Source: CAYHGX01 sp964356355
GTDB lineage: Bacteria > Patescibacteriota > Gracilibacteria > UBA1369 > LOWO2-01-FULL-3
Assembly (NCBI GenBank): GCA_964356355.1
Contig: CAYHGX010000022.1
Location: 1-15,592 of the forward strand
Direction: 5' to 3'
Length of the DNA stretch: 15,592 nucleotides
Below the pieces are notes generated by a model. That model saw only the letters and a program-made list of their open reading frames with translations, did no database searches and was not told where the DNA came from. The stretch's first letter is position 1. Every line of letters starts with the position of its first letter. The position numbers and the translations under genes are program-made. Positions 14,080-15,592 of this stretch are shown piece by piece.

Positions 14080-14108
14080 ATTATAGCAGAAATGGGCCTT
14101 TATAATAA
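14080..14108 (-). promoter_or_regulatory. clpP: clpP promoter
   Basis: On the - strand, TGC-TATAAT (14088-14080), a consensus extended -10, with a weak -35 TTATTA (14108-14103) 17 bases upstream. Predicted start near 14073, about 25 bases before the ATG at 14047. Confidence 0.65.
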
Positions 14109-14119
14109 GAGGCTTGAGG

Positions 14120-14148
14120 TTGACTGATTCCATTTTTGTTTCTATATT
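14120..14148 (+). promoter_or_regulatory. Promoter for the unknown gene at 14172
   Basis: TTGACT (14120-14125), a 17-base spacer and TATATT (14143-14148). The predicted start near 14155 lies after the upstream ATG at 14136, so ATG 14172 is the likely translation start. Confidence 0.6.
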
Positions 14149-14171
14149 CTTGTGCGATTTCAATTTCTTAT

Positions 14172-15179
14172 ATGGTTAACAGATTAGATACTGGTTGCGA
14201 GAGAGCTGATTTTAATGAAATCAATGATCGTCTTGGCCCTTTTCTTAATATTGAGCGGCAGAGGGATCTTGCTGCTATTGATCATCATCGTTGGGGTGTG
14301 GTGGATTTGCTTCAAGAGCGTGAAGTTGTTAGTGATCTTCCTGAATATGAGCAGAGGCTTAACAGTGTTACGGTTGATGAGGAGACATTGTCTAGAGTGG
14401 TGGAATTTTTGAAGCGGAATGGGCGCGAGTCTTTAAAGGTGGTTTTCAGCCCCGGGGCTTTAGGTGTTGGTGAGTATTACAAGAAGTTGTTTGTAGACCT
14501 TGGCCTTGTTGCTCCTGATTTATTGAATCAGTTTATTAGGCACTTGGGTTTGGTGGATGGTGCTCAGGCTGATCCGAGTTTGTCCTTTGTTCCAACTGCT
14601 AAGGAGTTTCAACCAACTGGCAGGGTGGAGGATATTACAAAGGGACTGGCTGGTACGGGGATGAAAACTTGTGATCCAGTTACTGAATGGCTTTTTTGGC
14701 GAAGAGATTTAGATAAGAATCTTCGAAGATTGCTTCATGAATTACAGAATGGTGGAATGTCGGGGCTGTATCCTAATTTCCGAAAAATTGCCGACTGGTT
14801 TCAGTTTGCCGGGAAGCCTAGTAGGTCTGCTCCCAGTGGATTGAGTTTCCCTAAGTGGAATGAATTGTCGTCTGATGATTATAAAAAGTGGTGCCTTCTT
14901 TATTTGCAGGCTGCAGGTCCGTTGGGTTTGCCGGTTATGAATAAGGGAATTTATTCTCAGTATCCAGATTTCGAGCATAAAGAGAGTGGATTAGTTTTGG
15001 GTACTGGGGTGGTTGAGAGGATTCTTTTGAATCGTATGGTTCCATTTTTAGCTCACATTTCCGGGAGGGGAAAAAGTCGATTAGATATGACGAACTGGGT
15101 TGATACAGCGGTGCCTGAGCCTGTCTTTTTGGCTCCAGACAGGTCTGATCCGTGGGTTAGGACTCGTTTAGTTTTTTAA
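14172..15179 (+). CDS. Hypothetical protein, 335 aa
   Basis: I do not recognise this family. The product starts MVNRLDTGCERADFNEINDR and has no signal peptide or membrane segment, so it is probably cytoplasmic. The first 150 residues look helical and charged. The C-terminal half is rich in Trp, Pro and Gly, with WLFWRRDLDKNLRRLLHEL, FPKWNELSSDDYKKWCLLYL and a Gly/Pro loop GPLGLPVMNKGIY. Three cysteines are scattered with no metal-binding spacing. No nucleotide-binding or catalytic motif stands out. An ATG at 14136 would add 12 residues but lies upstream of the predicted transcription start. Codon use matches the other + strand genes. It sits between clpP (divergent) and the rRNA leader. Confidence 0.82.
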   Translation: MVNRLDTGCERADFNEINDRLGPFLNIERQRDLAAIDHHRWGVVDLLQEREVVSDLPEYEQRLNSVTVDEETLSRVVEFLKRNGRESLKVVFSPGALGVGEYYKKLFVDLGLVAPDLLNQFIRHLGLVDGAQADPSLSFVPTAKEFQPTGRVEDITKGLAGTGMKTCDPVTEWLFWRRDLDKNLRRLLHELQNGGMSGLYPNFRKIADWFQFAGKPSRSAPSGLSFPKWNELSSDDYKKWCLLYLQAAGPLGLPVMNKGIYSQYPDFEHKESGLVLGTGVVERILLNRMVPFLAHISGRGKSRLDMTNWVDTAVPEPVFLAPDRSDPWVRTRLVF

Positions 15180-15191
15180 TGCAATTTGATA

Positions 15192-15220
15192 TTGACTTTG
15201 TTTTTCGATTTGAATAAACT
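15192..15220 (+). promoter_or_regulatory. Candidate rRNA promoter
   Basis: TTGACT (15192-15197), a 17-base spacer and TAAACT (15215-15220), about 150 bases before the 16S 5' end. Apart from the leader hairpins and this promoter I see no gene in 15180-15374. Confidence 0.5.
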
Positions 15221-15302
15221 GGCTTTTGCATTTCTGCCTAAAAGAAAGCACGAACCTTAACATCTAGAGTGTAATAGAGGAGCTAGGAAAAATACTTGTT
15301 AG

Positions 15303-15362
15303 CTGAAATTTATTTCAGTGAAATAGCAGTACAAAACAATTTTTCTCATGTTTATTCATGAG
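15303..15362 (+). other. Hairpins in the 16S leader
   Basis: CTGAAA-TTTA-TTTCAG (15303-15318) and CTCATG-TTTATT-CATGAG (15345-15362), the second ending about 12 bases before the mature 16S start. They may take part in leader folding or in processing of the rRNA precursor. Confidence 0.4.
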
Positions 15363-15374
15363 TTTGTGCATTTT

Positions 15375-15592
15375 TTTATGAAGAGTTTGATCCTGGCTCA
15401 GGATTAACGCTGGCGGTGTGTTTAATACATGCAAGTCGAGCGCCAACTTCGGTTGGAGCGGCGAACGGGTGAGTAATACTTTGGAACCTGCCCCGAACTC
15501 AGGGATAACACCTAGAAATAGGTGCTAATACCGGATAGTCCCGCAAGGGTAAAGATTTATCGGTTCGGGAGGGGCCTTAGGCCTATCAGCTT
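15375..15592 (+). rRNA. rrs: 16S ribosomal RNA, 5' end
   Basis: The universal 5' primer site AGAGTTTGATCCTGGCTCAG is exact at 15382-15401. It is followed by TTAACGCTGGCGG, ATACATGCAAGTCGAGCG and GGCGAACGGGTGAGTAATAC, the conserved landmarks of the first 110 positions. The 5' end is placed by alignment to E. coli numbering. The V1 loop is short and closed by GCCAACTTCGGTTGG. The gene runs off the right edge. The sequence fits a patescibacterial origin, but I cannot place it exactly by eye. Confidence 0.97.

Overview
The window looks like a piece of a small-genome bacterium of the Patescibacteria (Candidate Phyla Radiation). The reasons are the start of a 16S rRNA gene at the right edge, tightly packed genes, A-rich leaders without Shine-Dalgarno sites, many membrane-anchored proteins of unknown function, and no TGA stop codon in any of the 13 genes whose end is visible. 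A Peregrinibacteria/Gracilibacteria-type lineage is my best guess, held weakly. The in-frame absence of TGA shows that UGA is not commonly read as an amino acid here. The + strand is G/T-rich throughout, so + strand and - strand genes differ in third-base choice.

Layout. 1-833 (-): 5' part of an unrecognised hydrophilic protein. 892-1473 (+): small lipoprotein whose stop codon shares its last base with a tRNA-Cys (1473-1544). 1548-1878: gene-free but with two strong hairpins. 1879-2332 (+): a HicB/HicA toxin-antitoxin pair. 2356-3051 (+): ferredoxin-NADP reductase-like flavoprotein. 3051-3172: a MITE-like inverted-repeat element filling the space between convergent genes. 3179-3892 (-): membrane-anchored protein, with a tRNA-Leu (3957-4040, -) upstream of it.

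The centre (4179-12465) is the most unusual part: four paralogous, single-pass, membrane-anchored surface proteins. Each has an N-terminal membrane segment, a PP-x3-[FM]GG-like signature in three of the four, and a two-repeat extracellular module with two conserved cysteines. They then differ. The first carries an 18-bp tandem repeat (VADPEV) broken by a 100-N assembly gap, a helical two-cysteine domain and an FN3-like domain. The second carries six FN3-like domains. The third carries the same helical domain, three FN3-like domains and two tandem domains resembling the C-terminal domain of ribosomal protein L7/L12. The fourth is the N-terminal module alone. A small antisense protein (11340-11723) with a signal peptide, a Ser/Thr/Gly-rich stalk and a sorting-signal-like tail sits between the third and fourth. 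The first three genes are packed like an operon behind one good promoter. I infer a cell-surface adhesion or envelope system; nothing in the sequence gives the ligand.

The right part is housekeeping: a RimK-family ATP-grasp ligase (12530-13435, +), ClpP (13460-14047, -), an unrecognised cytoplasmic-looking protein (14172-15179, +), and an rRNA promoter/leader followed by the first ~218 bases of 16S rRNA.
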